Source: Aquibium carbonis (GTDB lineage: Bacteria > Pseudomonadota > Alphaproteobacteria > Rhizobiales > Rhizobiaceae). From it: a DNA stretch of 64,000 nucleotides. The first letter of the stretch is position 1. Every line of letters begins with the position of its first letter. The stretch covers positions 1 through 64,000 of the forward strand of contig NZ_RWKW01000015.1 in the NCBI RefSeq assembly GCF_003970795.1, given 5' to 3'. The notes beneath the pieces were generated by a model. That model searched no databases. It saw only the letters and a list, made by a program, of their open reading frames with translations, and was not told the DNA's origin. This document shows, one piece after another, positions 1 through 9,318 of the stretch. The position numbers and the translations under genes are program-made.

Positions 1-17
1 GAGGATCGGATCCGACT

Positions 18-1868
18 TTGGCTCTGGATGACACCGAGACCCGGCGGGTCAAGCAGGACGAGATCATCTCGCTGCTCCTGCGCATCTTTCGCGAGAACGG
101 GCGCGACTATATCGGAACCTATTCGATCGCGGTCGCCTGCCTGCTGGCCGTGGCGGCGACGACGGCGTTTTCCGCCTGGATCATGAACGACGTCGTCAAC
201 TCGATCTTCTACGAGCGGCGCTACGACCTCGTCGCGATCATCTCGGGCTCGATCGCGCTGGCCTTCATCATCCGCGGCCTCGCCACCTACATGCAGTCGG
301 TGCTGCTGTCGAAGGTGGGCAACAACCTCGTCGCGCGCTACCAGCGGCGCATCTTCGACCATCTGATGCGGCTCGGCATCGACTTCTTCGCCGACACGCG
401 ATCGGCCGAGCTCGCCGCGCGGATCAACCAGAACGTCGGCGGCATCCGCGACCTGCTCAACATGACCATCACCTCGATCGCCCGCGACGCGATCTCGCTG
501 GTGGCGCTGGTCGGCGTCATGGTGTTCCAGGACCCGCTCCTGTCGATGATCGTTCTGGTCGTCGGGCCGCCGATGATCTTCACGGTGAACTATCTGATGC
601 GGCGCGTGCGCGCGATCACGCGCGAATCGATCCAGTACAATTCCCGACTGATCGGCGCCCTGCAGGAGGCGACGCAAGGCATCGCCATCGTCAAGGCGTT
701 CACGATGGAGGACCAGCTGCGCGCCAAGCTGTCCGACCTGATCTCGATCACCGAGCAGAAGTCCAACAAGATCGCGCGGGTGTCGGAGCGCATGACGCCG
801 ATCTCGGAGGTGCTGGCCGGCTTCGCCATCGCCGGCGTCATCGCCTATGCCGGCTACCAGGCCTCGGTGGCCGGCGAACCGCCCGGCGCGGTGTTCTCCT
901 TCATCGCCGCGCTGCTGCTCGCCTACGACCCGGCACGGCGCCTGGCGCGCGTCCAGGTCAACCTCGAGCGGTCGCTGGTCAATGCCCGCATGATCTACGA
1001 GATCCTCGACGTCGAGCCGCTGCAGCGCGACGCGCCAAACGCGGTGGAACTGACGGTCGGCGCAGGCGACATCCGGTTCGACGAGGTCGTGTTCGGCTAC
1101 GCGCCCGGGCAACCCGTGCTGAACGGGATCAGCTTCACCGCCGCGGCCGGCAAGACCACCGCCATCGTCGGCACTTCGGGGGCCGGCAAGTCGACCATCA
1201 TCGCCCTCATGCAGCGCTTCTACGACGTGTGGGCGGGCACCATCAGCGTCGACGGGCAGGACATCGCCCAGGTGACCAAGCAGTCGCTGCGCCGATCGAT
1301 CGCCTATGTGTCGCAGCAGCCTTACCTCTTCGAAGGCACGATCCGCGACAACATCCGCTACGGCCGGCCCGACGCCACGGACGCCGAGGTGGAGGAAGCG
1401 GCGCGGCTGGCGCAGGCCGACGACTTCGTGCGGGCGCTGCCGCGCGGCTATGAAACGCCGGTGGGCGAGAACGGCATGACGTTTTCGGGCGGCCAGCGCC
1501 AGCGCCTGTCGATCGCCCGCGCCATCGTCCGCCAGGCGCCGATCCTGCTTCTCGACGAGGCGACCTCGGCGCTGGACAATGAATCCGAGGCGAAGGTGCA
1601 GAAGGCGCTGGAAACGGTGATGGAAGGCCGAACCACGATCGTCATCGCGCACCGGCTGTCGACCGTCGTCAATGCCGACCGCATCCTCGTCATGGAAGCC
1701 GGCCATCTGATCGAGGAAGGCACCCACGAGGAATTGCTGGCAGACCCGCACGGCGTCTATCATCGGTTCTACCAGATGCAGAGCCGGGCGAATTTCGACA
1801 TCGTGCGCGACATTCCCGAGCCGGCGCCCGCGCGCGACGGCCGGAGGGGCAGGCGGAGGAAGGCATGA
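18..1868 (+). CDS. ABC transporter, fused permease and ATPase (MsbA-type exporter)
   Basis: A half-transporter of the lipid/multidrug exporter type: a six-helix membrane domain (about residues 1-320) fused to an ATPase domain. Visible motifs are Walker A (GTSGAGKST, residues 385-393), the ABC signature SGGQ (490-493) and Walker B followed by a D-loop ([12 protein letters not shown]). It would act as a homodimer in the inner membrane; the family exports lipid A, lipids or drugs, but the substrate cannot be read here. The first codon used is TTG; the frame stays open to the window edge with a GAGG at bases 1-4, so the true start may lie upstream. The stop overlaps the dapB start (ATGA), implying co-transcription. 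The C-terminal tail is rich in Arg. Family certain, substrate unknown. Confidence 0.9.
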   Translation: MALDDTETRRVKQDEIISLLLRIFRENGRDYIGTYSIAVACLLAVAATTAFSAWIMNDVVNSIFYERRYDLVAIISGSIALAFIIRGLATYMQSVLLSKVGNNLVARYQRRIFDHLMRLGIDFFADTRSAELAARINQNVGGIRDLLNMTITSIARDAISLVALVGVMVFQDPLLSMIVLVVGPPMIFTVNYLMRRVRAITRESIQYNSRLIGALQEATQGIAIVKAFTMEDQLRAKLSDLISITEQKSNKIARVSERMTPISEVLAGFAIAGVIAYAGYQASVAGEPPGAVFSFIAALLLAYDPARRLARVQVNLERSLVNARMIYEILDVEPLQRDAPNAVELTVGAGDIRFDEVVFGYAPGQPVLNGISFTAAAGKTTAIVGTSGAGKSTIIALMQRFYDVWAGTISVDGQDIAQVTKQSLRRSIAYVSQQPYLFEGTIRDNIRYGRPDATDAEVEEAARLAQADDFVRALPRGYETPVGENGMTFSGGQRQRLSIARAIVRQAPILLLDEATSALDNESEAKVQKALETVMEGRTTIVIAHRLSTVVNADRILVMEAGHLIEEGTHEELLADPHGVYHRFYQMQSRANFDIVRDIPEPAPARDGRRGRRRKA

Positions 1869-2680
1869 GCGACATGAGGCTCGTGGTCGTCGGCGCAGGC
1901 GGCCGCATGGGCCAGGCCCTGGTGCGCGCCATCCACGACATGGAGGGCGTGGCGGTTTCGGCCGGGGTCGAGCGTCCCGGCTCGCCGCATCTGGGCCGTG
2001 ACGTCGGCGAACTGGCCGGCGTCGGCCCGCTCGGCGTCGCCATCGGCTGCGACCCGCTGCCGGCCTTCGCGGCCGCCGACGGCGTGCTCGACTTCACTTC
2101 TCCGAAGGCGACCGTCGAGTTTGCCGGCTATGCCGCGCAGGCGCGCATCGTGCACGTGATCGGCACCACCGGCTGCGGACCCGACGAGGATGCCGCGATC
2201 GCCGCCGCTGCCCGCCACGCCACCATCGTCAAGTCGGGCAACATGAGCCTCGGCGTCAACCTGCTCGGCGCGCTGGTGCGCCAGGCCGCGCGCGCGCTCG
2301 GACCCGACTTCGACATCGAGATTCTCGAGATGCACCATCGACACAAGGTCGACGCGCCGTCCGGCACGGCGCTCCTGCTCGGCGAGCAGGCGGCGCAGGG
2401 ACGCGGCATCGACCTTGCCGAGCACAGCGTGCGCAGCCGCGACGGCCACACCGGGCCGCGGCCGGAGGGCTCGATCGGCTTCGCCACGCTGCGCGGCGGC
2501 TCGGTGATCGGCGAGCACGAGGTGGTGTTCGCCGGCGAGGGCGAGCGCATCGTCCTGTCCCACATCGCCGAGAACCGGACGATCTTCGCCCGCGGCGCGG
2601 TGCGCGCCGCGCTGTGGGCGCGCGGCCGCAAGCCCGGCCTGTTTTCGATGCTCGACGTCCTGGGCATCGCCGACCGATGA
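1865..2680 (+). CDS. dapB: 4-hydroxy-tetrahydrodipicolinate reductase
   Basis: Reduces 4-hydroxy-tetrahydrodipicolinate with NAD(P)H in the diaminopimelate/lysine pathway, in the cytoplasm. The N-terminus has the Rossmann nucleotide-binding motif GAGGRMGQ. The catalytic and substrate-binding signature [13 protein letters not shown] starts at residue 157 and matches the usual DapB spacing. The length of 271 residues is normal for the family. The start codon overlaps the stop of the preceding ABC transporter by four bases. The diaminopimelate decarboxylase of the same pathway (lysA) lies in this window at about 49 kb. dapB followed closely by gpmA is a frequent rhizobial arrangement. Confidence 0.97.
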   Translation: MSDMRLVVVGAGGRMGQALVRAIHDMEGVAVSAGVERPGSPHLGRDVGELAGVGPLGVAIGCDPLPAFAAADGVLDFTSPKATVEFAGYAAQARIVHVIGTTGCGPDEDAAIAAAARHATIVKSGNMSLGVNLLGALVRQAARALGPDFDIEILEMHHRHKVDAPSGTALLLGEQAAQGRGIDLAEHSVRSRDGHTGPRPEGSIGFATLRGGSVIGEHEVVFAGEGERIVLSHIAENRTIFARGAVRAALWARGRKPGLFSMLDVLGIADR

Positions 2681-2751
2681 GCGCCTTCGCCGCCGCGACC
2701 GGCGCCCGCCCCTCCTCGTCCCGTTTCGTCCTTCAAGCATAGGAGTCTCCC

Positions 2752-3369
2752 ATGTCCGGCACGCTGGTGCTCGTCCGTCACGGCCAGAGCGAATGGAACC
2801 TGAAGAACCTCTTCACCGGCTGGCGCGACCCGGGCCTGACCGAGAAGGGCCACGAGGAGGCCAGGGCGGCCGGCCAGGCGCTGAAGGCGCGCGGCCTCGC
2901 CTTCGACATCGCCTACACCTCCGTCCTGTCCCGCGCGCAGACAACCTGCGCCCACATTCTCGAGGCGGTCGGCCAGAGCGACCTCGAGACGATCCGCGAC
3001 CAGGCCCTGAACGAGCGCGACTATGGCGACCTGTCGGGCCTCAACAAGGACGACGCGCGGGCGAAATGGGGCGAGGAGCAGGTGCATGTCTGGCGCCGCT
3101 CCTACGACGTGGCGCCTCCCGGCGGCGAGAGCCTGCGCGACACCGGCGCGCGCGTCTGGCCCTATTATCTCCATGTCATCCAGCCGCACGTGCTGCGCGG
3201 CGAGACCGTTCTGGTGGCCGCCCACGGCAATTCGCTGCGGGCGCTGATCATGGCGCTCGACGGGCTGACCAAGGACGAGGTGGTGAAGATGGAGCTCGGC
3301 ACCGGCGTGCCGGTGGTCTACCGGCTCAATGCCGATTCCACGGTGGCGTCGAAGGACGTTCTCGGCTGA
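2752..3369 (+). CDS. gpmA: 2,3-bisphosphoglycerate-dependent phosphoglycerate mutase
   Basis: Interconverts 3- and 2-phosphoglycerate in glycolysis and gluconeogenesis through a phosphohistidine. The N-terminus has [11 protein letters not shown] with catalytic His10, followed by [15 protein letters not shown]. The typical [14 protein letters not shown] segment and the second histidine region ([13 protein letters not shown]) are present. At 205 residues it is the short alphaproteobacterial form, shorter than the ~250-residue enterobacterial enzyme. AGGAG lies just upstream of the ATG. It is 71 bases from dapB on the same strand. Confidence 0.96.
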   Translation: MSGTLVLVRHGQSEWNLKNLFTGWRDPGLTEKGHEEARAAGQALKARGLAFDIAYTSVLSRAQTTCAHILEAVGQSDLETIRDQALNERDYGDLSGLNKDDARAKWGEEQVHVWRRSYDVAPPGGESLRDTGARVWPYYLHVIQPHVLRGETVLVAAHGNSLRALIMALDGLTKDEVVKMELGTGVPVVYRLNADSTVASKDVLG

Positions 3370-3489
3370 GACCGGCTTCAATTCGTCTTGCTCGGCGGTC
3401 GCGGGGAGCCGCGCGCCGGGCGGTGCACGGCAGGGTCGGGGCTCACGAGTGAGCGCCCTCTCGAGCACGGCATAGGTCAAAGGACCGGC

Positions 3490-3775
3490 GGGCAAGCGCC
3501 TTGCCGAGCGCGCGGCACGTCCAAGGCTGGCGGGGAGCGCCTTGGCGGGCGTGCGGCACGTCCGGAGAAGCGTGGAGGGTTTGCCGGGCGCACGACACGT
3601 CGGGCGGCTGAAAGCGAGGCGCCTTGCCGCACGCTCCGTCGGGCGGCTCACGGCCCGGACGGTTCTCCGGTGCGTCGCGGGACGTTTCCTCGCTGGCCGG
3701 ACGGTTCTCCTGCGCATCGCAGGACGCTGTCCCGCGGGCCGGACGGCATGCCAGTGCCCCGCACGCGGGCACCTC
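3490..3775. repeat. Degenerate ~42-bp tandem repeat (minisatellite remnant)
   Basis: The gpmA to tRNA-Leu interval contains a decayed tandem array. In the right half the phrase CGGACGG recurs at 3656, 3698 and 3740, exactly 42 bases apart, with similar following bases. In the left half the phrase CTTGCCG/CTTGGCG recurs near 3500, 3541, 3580 and 3623, 39-43 bases apart. Because 42 is a multiple of three, several frames stay open on both strands and give 14-residue repeats, but none has a convincing start, codon bias or recognisable domain, so I call no gene. The remaining flanks (3370-3489 and 3776-3884) show nothing I can identify. Confidence 0.7.
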
Positions 3776-3884
3776 TTCCGCTGCGGGGCAACCCGCTTCG
3801 CGCCGGCTGCCAAATTAGCTTGGCGATCGGCGCGAAAGCGCATTGACAGCACCCGACGCCCCGCATAAACGGAGCGTCGCACCT

Positions 3885-3969
3885 GCCCAGGTGGCGGAAT
3901 TGGTAGACGCGCACGGTTCAGGTCCGTGTGCCGCAAGGCGTGGAGGTTCGAGTCCTCTCCTGGGCACCA
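3885..3969 (+). tRNA. tRNA-Leu (anticodon CAG)
   Basis: An 85-base class II tRNA. The acceptor stem pairs GCCCAGG (3885-3891) with CCTGGGC (3959-3965), followed by a discriminator A and an encoded CCA (3967-3969). The anticodon loop TTCAGGT is closed by CACGG/CCGTG, giving anticodon CAG at 3919-3921. A variable arm and a T arm containing GTTCGAGTC are present. Its 3' end is the integration site of the downstream island; the gene is left intact because the crossover lies in the conserved 3' terminus. Confidence 0.97.
3953..3969 (+). repeat. Left attachment site (17-bp direct repeat, attL)
   Basis: TCCTCTCCTGGGCACCA forms the 3' terminus of tRNA-Leu and recurs exactly at 13650-13666. This is the classical location for tyrosine-integrase crossover in tRNA genes. 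Confidence 0.9.
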
Positions 3970-4024
3970 AGGCTTCCCTAAGCCATTGAAACCCTGATAT
4001 CTAAGGACTTTCAGCCCGCGCACT

Positions 4025-4045
4025 GGGTCACAGGAGCGGGTCACA
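4025..4045 (+). promoter_or_regulatory. Paired GGGTCACA repeats beside the integrase start
   Basis: GGGTCACA occurs at 4025-4032 and 4038-4045, 13 bases apart, the second copy touching the integrase ATG. A similar pair occurs at the other end of the island. Likely integrase arm-type binding sites that could also repress integrase expression; this role is inferred. Confidence 0.5.
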
Positions 4046-5719
4046 ATGGTACTTCGGATGCCGAGACCGACGACGCGGGAAAACTCGTCCTTCCTTCAGT
4101 TCAGATGCCGCGTTCCGGCGGACATCGCAGAGGTTGCTCGGGGCAAGCTGGTCCTTGTCGAGTTGCCGGCGGTAAGCTCCGAAGCCCCGGTCACGGTCTC
4201 CGCGACAGCGGGTGCCTTCATAAAGTTCAGCCTCCGCACTCGCGACCCGAACGTGGCGAAGGTCCGCAGCGCGGCCGCCAACACTCAGGTTAGCCAGCAG
4301 TTCTCGGCGTGGAGAAGCGGCCCCGCCTCGTTGTCGCAGCGGCAGCTCGTCGGCCTGTCCGGAGAAGTCTATCGGCTCCTCGTGGAGAAGTTCGGGGAGA
4401 ACCCCGGCGATCCTGAAAACTGGGCCGCGTTCAAGGCGTTCAATCGCGCGGCCAAGGAGGGGCGGCTGCTCAATGTTCCGCTGTTTGACACCAGTCGGCT
4501 CCCGGTCCCCAGAGACGCCTACGGCGCGTTCGGTAAAGACCTGACTGCGGGCGTGAATGCACTGCCGGCAACGGGCGAGCCGATCGAGGCTCTGGAACGG
4601 CGTTTCGGGTGGCTGACCAACTGGGTCCTACAGAAGCACGGCCTCGCGATCGATCCGGAAACCCGCGCACGCCTCTTGGCGCAGGTCGAGCAGGCCGCAA
4701 CGGATGCCAGATGGGCTCTGAAACGGAACGCCTCCGGTGACTACTCCCCTGATCCCAAGGCAAGCCGGTTCCCCCCGATCGCCGTTGGTTCGGTCAGTCC
4801 GGCCGTCTCTCTGGACGGGCTCTTCGAGCGGTGGGCAACGGAGACGCAGCCGAGCGCCAGCACGCGCACGACATGGACGAGTAACCTCCGCTTCCTGAAG
4901 GAGCACTTGGGCTCCAAGGCCGACGACATCCGCCGGATCACCAGTGACGATATCGTGGCCTGGAAGGACGCCGCCGTTGCGCGGGGCCGGAAAGCCAAGA
5001 CGATCAATGACAGCTACCTAGGGGCGGCCAAGGCGCTGTTCAACTACGCGGTGTCAAACAAGCTGCTTACGGACAATCCGGCTGACGGTGTCCGGGTGGT
5101 CGCTCGGTCCCGCGCCGGGACTACCAAACAGCCTTACAGCGACGAAGAGGTCGCGCGTCTGCTCGCCTTGGCCGACAAAGAGACCGACCCGGCCCGGCGC
5201 TGGCTGCCGTGGCTCCTTGCCGGGACCGGGGCTCGCGTAGGCGAGATTGTGCAGCTCTGGGGGAGCCGCATCAAGGAAGTCGAGGGACAGTGGGTGATGG
5301 TGATCGCCCCGGCTGAGGATGGCGGAAGCCTGAAGAACGAGGGCAGTGAACGAACCGTGCCCCTCCATCCTGCACTTGTCGAAGCCGGCTTCTTGGACTT
5401 CGTCCGGGAGCGTGGACAGGGGCCGCTCTTCTACCGCCGGTCATCCGGAAAGGCGTCGAAGCGGCATGCCAGCAAGGGCGTGTCAAACCGGCTCTCCTCG
5501 TGGATACGCGGGGCGGGCTTCAAGGACCCTCGCAAGGCCCCCGCCCACGCGTTCCGCCACTGGTTTAAGAGCTCGGCTTCCCGGCGCGGGGTCGCGGACA
5601 GCATGGCAGATGCCCTCCAAGGTCACGCCGCCGCGTCCGTCGCCGCCCGATACCGGCATTTCGACGTAAAAGACATGGCGGCGGCGATAGCCAAGATACC
5701 GCTTCCGCCGAAGGACTAG
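4046..5719 (+). CDS. Tyrosine-type site-specific integrase
   Basis: Catalyses integration and excision of the island at tRNA-Leu. The 557-residue protein has an N-terminal segment like those of DUF6538-type integrases (RCRVPADIAE), a core-binding SAM-like domain (about 250-340) and a catalytic domain. Active-site residues are in order: Arg397 (GTGARVGEI), His501 and Arg504 (HAFRHW), His527 (QGHAAAS) and the nucleophile Tyr536 (RYRHF). All are present, so the enzyme looks functional. The ATG has GGAG 9-10 bases upstream and overlaps a GGGTCACA repeat. It is transcribed away from the tRNA, into the island. Confidence 0.95.
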   Translation: MVLRMPRPTTRENSSFLQFRCRVPADIAEVARGKLVLVELPAVSSEAPVTVSATAGAFIKFSLRTRDPNVAKVRSAAANTQVSQQFSAWRSGPASLSQRQLVGLSGEVYRLLVEKFGENPGDPENWAAFKAFNRAAKEGRLLNVPLFDTSRLPVPRDAYGAFGKDLTAGVNALPATGEPIEALERRFGWLTNWVLQKHGLAIDPETRARLLAQVEQAATDARWALKRNASGDYSPDPKASRFPPIAVGSVSPAVSLDGLFERWATETQPSASTRTTWTSNLRFLKEHLGSKADDIRRITSDDIVAWKDAAVARGRKAKTINDSYLGAAKALFNYAVSNKLLTDNPADGVRVVARSRAGTTKQPYSDEEVARLLALADKETDPARRWLPWLLAGTGARVGEIVQLWGSRIKEVEGQWVMVIAPAEDGGSLKNEGSERTVPLHPALVEAGFLDFVRERGQGPLFYRRSSGKASKRHASKGVSNRLSSWIRGAGFKDPRKAPAHAFRHWFKSSASRRGVADSMADALQGHAAASVAARYRHFDVKDMAAAIAKIPLPPKD

Positions 5720-5789
5720 CCGGCGGAGGAGGAGTGGGACCTGTGCAAATGCACATCACATGGGATGCACAGGCCCCGCTTCGAGGACC

Positions 5790-6608
5790 CTAAAAGTCGG
5801 TGTCCTCATCGTCGCTGTCGGTCATGTGTCCGGCATGGGTCCGGACCTCGTAGCCAGCCCATTCATCAACATCACCATAGAGGTAGTCAGCCATGTCACG
5901 TAGGTGTCTGCCGAACGCGGCCTCTAGCATGTCCGCGACAAGGCGCTCGTCGTGGCGGGCGGTTCGCCCTACTGCCTCAAGTATGGCCTTTGCCCCGGCC
6001 AACACCGCCCTGTCCCGCGCGGCACCCTCTAGCTCGCCCTCCGGTGTCCAGTCAGTTGCCAGATCAAGCCTATCCCTCCGCCAGCTTCCGGTTGGCTCCC
6101 GACCTTCCTCCTTCATCTGCCGCAAGCGGCTCCGCATGTTCGCCACGGTTCGGCGTGAGACGGTGGTCGCTGCGGCAATCTCCGCCTTCGAGTAACGAGC
6201 CTCGTCCTCCCGCACGAGCCGCCACGCCATGTCGGCCTTCTCGGAGTAGTGCAGCGACAGCTTGTCCTTGGAGTTCGCCCCCGCCGCGATCAGCAGCGCG
6301 GTACGCCGATCACACAGGGCAAGTCGGACGGGGATGTCACCATTCCACTTAGCCGCCTTGTACGCCCCCAGTCGGTGCGCCCCATCCAGCAGCACGAGGG
6401 CACCGTCGGTGCGCGACGGGTCCTTCCAGACGCGGAGCGGGTCGAGCGTCCCACTTCCGGTCAAGGCGCTCGCCAGAACGCGCACATGAGCCCGGCTCAG
6501 TTCACCTTGACGAGCGCGGAAGTGATCGTCGACGATGATCTCCCCGCTCCGCACCGATCGGTTTTCCCAGACCGTCGCCTTGTGTCCTGCCTTCACGTCC
6601 ATCCTCAT
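5790..6608 (-). CDS. ParB-like nuclease/CTPase-fold DNA-binding protein
   Basis: A 272-residue protein with a ParB/sulfiredoxin-type N-terminal domain: REG-like positions are replaced by LDGAHRLGAYKAAKW, a motif typical of ParB-fold proteins in phages and islands. A central helix-turn-helix follows (YSKAEIAAATTVSRRTVANMRSRL). The C-terminus is acidic (DSDDEDTDF). No ParA ATPase is nearby, so a partition role is not supported; regulation or DNA modification-linked roles are possible. It is the last gene of a four-gene minus-strand operon; its ATG overlaps the preceding stop (ATGA). A second ATG two codons in is an alternative start. Confidence 0.75.
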   Translation of the reverse strand: MRMDVKAGHKATVWENRSVRSGEIIVDDHFRARQGELSRAHVRVLASALTGSGTLDPLRVWKDPSRTDGALVLLDGAHRLGAYKAAKWNGDIPVRLALCDRRTALLIAAGANSKDKLSLHYSEKADMAWRLVREDEARYSKAEIAAATTVSRRTVANMRSRLRQMKEEGREPTGSWRRDRLDLATDWTPEGELEGAARDRAVLAGAKAILEAVGRTARHDERLVADMLEAAFGRHLRDMADYLYGDVDEWAGYEVRTHAGHMTDSDDEDTDF

Positions 6609-6832
6609 CAGCGGTTGTCCCTCGCGACGGCGTCGGCGATCATCCGGTCTAGGTTCGCCGCTTCGCGCCGTCGACTGACCCAGCTCCGCTTCGCGGCCCT
6701 TCGATTGGCGGCCTTGATGCTCTCCAGTACCTCCCTCGCCTCCTTCGCTGAGCCGAGCGGCCGGCCCCGGCGCGGGTCGTATCCCAGGTCGTTCTTCATC
6801 GTCTTCCTCGTGGTCTTCGTGTCGTGGTTCAT
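6608..6832 (-). CDS. Small basic protein of unknown function (74 aa)
   Basis: Not recognised. It starts with MNHDTKTTRKTMKNDLGYDP and is strongly basic (RRGRPLGSAKEAREVLESIKAANRRAAKRS), with predicted helix in the second half. The RRGRPLGS stretch resembles an AT-hook-like GRP core, suggesting nucleic-acid binding, but this is inference. Support for it being real is the overlap at both ends: its ATG overlaps the stop of the upstream zinc-finger-like gene and its stop overlaps the ATG of the ParB-like gene, both by four bases. Translational coupling of the whole operon is likely. Confidence 0.65.
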   Translation of the reverse strand: MNHDTKTTRKTMKNDLGYDPRRGRPLGSAKEAREVLESIKAANRRAAKRSWVSRRREAANLDRMIADAVARDNR

Positions 6833-7485
6833 TTCAGTTCCTTGATCGCTTGGTTGATGTCTTCGGCGGTCTGGCGTGCTCGTTCCCGTTCCCGTTCCTC
6901 CAGCATGGCGAGTTGAAGGCCGGCACCGCCGAATGCGAGTGCAAGCTTGTGGCCGAGGATCGCCCCGGCCTTCGGGGTCATCTCCCGATAGACGCGCTTC
7001 TGCGTCCCCGTTTGGTGGTCGTAGCGGAGCCCCGAATGCCGCCCCGAAAGCGCCCTGACCCGCCGGGCCAGTTGCAGGCGGAAGGCTCTGTCGGAGCGGA
7101 GCCGGGCCGGCCGCTCCCTCCACAGGATGAACATCGCCAGGGCGACAACGACGATTTCTCGCGCGGGACAGTCGGCGTCGATGTTCATCACTTCGGCCGC
7201 CGCCGCGCGTTCATGCCGGCTCCACACGGCGCTGAAGGCGCCTGCCCTCGCCTCCTCCGCGATGCCCCTCCAGCGGCCCTCCAGGTGCTCCCAGAGCGGA
7301 CTGTCGGGGTTTCTGGCGACCCTCCGCCGGACGAGCCGGACGAAGGGAGCCAGTTCGGTGACCCGGATGGCGGTCTGATCCGGGTCGCCCTGCCGCCGAA
7401 GCACGCTCTTGTGCCGGTGACAGTGAGGCGAGTACCGGGACGCGGCCGGGGCGCCGCAGTCGAGGACCTTGCAGATGCGGGTCAT
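6829..7485 (-). CDS. Unknown protein with N-terminal Cys/His zinc-binding motif
   Basis: A 218-residue protein. The N-terminus has Cys5, Cys10, Cys22 and His25 in a C-x4-C-x11-C-x2-H pattern followed by KSVLRRQGDP. This resembles the small treble-clef zinc motifs of phage and island proteins that end in GDP. The middle has a hydrophobic helix (EIVVVALAMFILW) in an otherwise Arg-rich protein; the end is a charged helix with ERERERARQ. I choose the ATG at 7485 because it overlaps the upstream stop (ATGA), matching the style of this operon; a longer start 12 codons upstream is possible. Function unknown; DNA binding is a guess. Confidence 0.65.
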   Translation of the reverse strand: MTRICKVLDCGAPAASRYSPHCHRHKSVLRRQGDPDQTAIRVTELAPFVRLVRRRVARNPDSPLWEHLEGRWRGIAEEARAGAFSAVWSRHERAAAAEVMNIDADCPAREIVVVALAMFILWRERPARLRSDRAFRLQLARRVRALSGRHSGLRYDHQTGTQKRVYREMTPKAGAILGHKLALAFGGAGLQLAMLEERERERARQTAEDINQAIKELK

Positions 7486-7808
7486 ACGGCCAGGGACACC
7501 TCCGGGTCCCACTCTACGCACGTCGCCTCCCGGAGAAGGTCGACCATGTCGAATGCCGCGACCAGCCGAGGGAGCGTGTCGACGTGGCAGATCGGTGTGC
7601 CCGTTGCGGCCTTGCGGGCGAACAGGAGCAGGTCCTGCGCCGCCGTCAGCGCCATCTGGATCAGATGGACTTTCCCCTCGTTGTCCTCATCCGTAGTCAG
7701 CCATGCGTCCGTCATGACTTCCTGTTCGATCAATTCGATCTTCTCGACGAACGCGGCCTCGTCCTTCTCGGCGGCCGTCAGCGGCTTCTTGTCGGTGGTG
7801 TTGTTCAT
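7482..7808 (-). CDS. Small acidic protein of unknown function (108 aa)
   Basis: Not recognised. The protein starts with MNNTTDKKPLTAAEKDEAAF, is acidic, and appears helical, with a hydrophobic segment LIQMALTAAQDLLLFARKAA near the middle. The ATG at 7808 is preceded by AGGA about ten bases upstream; a start 22 codons further up lacks a comparable site. It is the first gene of the four-gene minus-strand operon, so its promoter should lie in the 7809-8468 gap. No signal peptide. Confidence 0.6.
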   Translation of the reverse strand: MNNTTDKKPLTAAEKDEAAFVEKIELIEQEVMTDAWLTTDEDNEGKVHLIQMALTAAQDLLLFARKAATGTPICHVDTLPRLVAAFDMVDLLREATCVEWDPEVSLAV

Positions 7809-8468
7809 GTCATTTGTCCTTTCTGTATCCGCCCTCAGGCACGCTGGGACGGAAGCATGATCAGCCGACGCCACGAGGGCGGCCGGTGGTTGATGGGTGA
7901 TTGTCTTCTTCGTCTCCGCTGAGCCGTCGTGCTGACAGCCACAGTCCTCGCCCGTTCATCCGGACGACATCCCTTCCCGGAGCTACCGGGAAAGCGGCAG
8001 GCGGAACCCGTCATGTCCGACGCGGAAGCGCCGGTCCCGAATGTCGGGTCCGCTCCATTTCGTATGGTTCGGCTGGGGCCTATCGTCTTCCCCCATGACG
8101 GTCCCGCTCCCGGTCCCTTGCGGGGAGCCGGTTGGCATGGATGCAATCGACCGGGCCGATCAGACAGGATCAGCCGACTGGTTGGGATGGGGTTTGTCCG
8201 CCGATGGCGGGGCCTCTGGAGAGGCGGTCTGGTCTTCGAGGTTCAGCGGCCTGGGCGCTTGGTCCCGCCGCTCAAGGGTGCGAGGTGCTGATGCAGGGCG
8301 TATATGGGTCCGCGGACGGGATCGTCAAGAACTGTTTCATGTTATCAATGACTTAGAGATGACACACACTTTGAAAAATCCTGTGGGAACCCCGGTGACC
8401 AAAGGGGTTGCGGGATCGAGTGTGCCCAAAACTGTGCCCGAAAAAAAGTTTCGACGGGGCATCCGCGC
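7809..8468. other. 660-bp gene-poor interval inside the island
   Basis: No coding sequence is convincing here: open frames on both strands are Pro/Ser/Arg-rich shadows without ribosome sites. The interval must contain the promoter of the ParB-like operon at its left side. At 8344-8363 a stretch (ATCAATGACTTAGAGATGAC) matches 15 of 20 bases with 13611-13630 near the right island end. It also contains the 3' flank of the serine recombinase. Confidence 0.4.
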
Positions 8469-9104
8469 CTATAGCCCCCATGCCGCAAGCGCCCTTTCGG
8501 CTCCCGCCGGGTCCGCCTTGATCCGCAAGACGGTCTGCCTCGTGAGCTTCGCCGCCCGTGCGATCTCCGATGTGCCGGCACCCGCTGCGAGCATGTCGGC
8601 CGCGACCGCATACGCCTCGCGCGAGTAGCTGGGCTTCCTGCCGAGGTACTTGGTGGGCTTCTCCTTCGCGGCCGCTATACCCGCCTTCTGGGCCTCCTTC
8701 GTGGCCTCCGCCTGTGCCTGTGCCGTCGCGGCCATGAAGGCGATCAGCGCGTCCCGCACGGCCTGCTGTATGGGGTCGCTGGTGGCCCCGTCGAAGGTCA
8801 TGCCGTTGATCACGGTCTTCACGACGACGCCCTGCCGCATGAAGGCGCGGATCGTGTCGGTGACGTCCTGATAGTTCCGCCCCAGCCGATCGACCCACCG
8901 CACGACGAGCGTGTCGCCCGCCCGAAGAATGTCGTGGAGCCTTCGCCCCTCCGCTCGCTCGGCGAGCGTCGTGGATAGACCGGAGACGCCATGGTCGGCG
9001 ACCACCTGGTCGATCCGGAAACCCGCTGCTTCGGCCTGTGTGCGTTGATGGTCGAGCGTCTGGTCGGCGGTCGAGACGCGGGCATAGAGGACGGTCTTGG
9101 ACAT
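8469..9104 (-). CDS. Serine recombinase (resolvase/invertase family)
   Basis: Small serine recombinase of 211 residues. The N-terminal catalytic domain has the nucleophile Ser11 in YARVSTADQTLDHQ, the GVSGLSTTLAER segment and VRWVDRLGRNYQD. A helix-turn-helix DNA-binding domain follows (GTSEIARAAKLTRQTVLRIKAD, about 178-200). It resembles the Tn3-resolvase and Pin/Hin invertase group and would cleave short crossover sites to resolve or invert DNA. No transposase or obvious inversion repeats are next to it. It may belong to an older element nested in the island. It is transcribed away from the membrane-protein/restriction genes. Confidence 0.92.
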   Translation of the reverse strand: MSKTVLYARVSTADQTLDHQRTQAEAAGFRIDQVVADHGVSGLSTTLAERAEGRRLHDILRAGDTLVVRWVDRLGRNYQDVTDTIRAFMRQGVVVKTVINGMTFDGATSDPIQQAVRDALIAFMAATAQAQAEATKEAQKAGIAAAKEKPTKYLGRKPSYSREAYAVAADMLAAGAGTSEIARAAKLTRQTVLRIKADPAGAERALAAWGL

Positions 9105-9318
9105 GGGCGTTCCTGTTCGTAAGGGTTATGTCCGATAGATCGCCTGTCCGTAGACCCAAGTCAACCCCTACGGACACCTTCGGAGTACTATCCGAGCATG
9201 TCCGCTGGGGCATACCCTTGCGGTCGTTGCTGGCGCGTCCCCATCGCTAGTCACCTATCGCCGTCGCACTGTGCGTGCTACCGGCTGCCCAACGAACTGG
9301 TTCGAAGGGGCTTTGCGC

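Noticed and set aside
3388-3846. Open frames of up to 152 codons on both strands between gpmA and tRNA-Leu
   Set aside because: They are explained by a 42-bp tandem repeat whose period keeps every frame open; no family match, ribosome site or consistent codon use.
2128-4044. Very long minus-strand frame across dapB, gpmA and tRNA-Leu
   Set aside because: It is antisense to certain genes and includes the tRNA; a by-product of high GC content.
5790-6608. Plasmid-type partition system based on the ParB-like gene
   Set aside because: No ParA ATPase, no parS-like repeats and no replication gene were seen; the protein resembles ParB-fold island proteins instead.
8041-8628. 195-codon plus-strand frame opposite the recombinase gene end
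   Set aside because: Half of it is the antisense of the serine recombinase, and the rest is Ser/Arg/Gly-rich without features.
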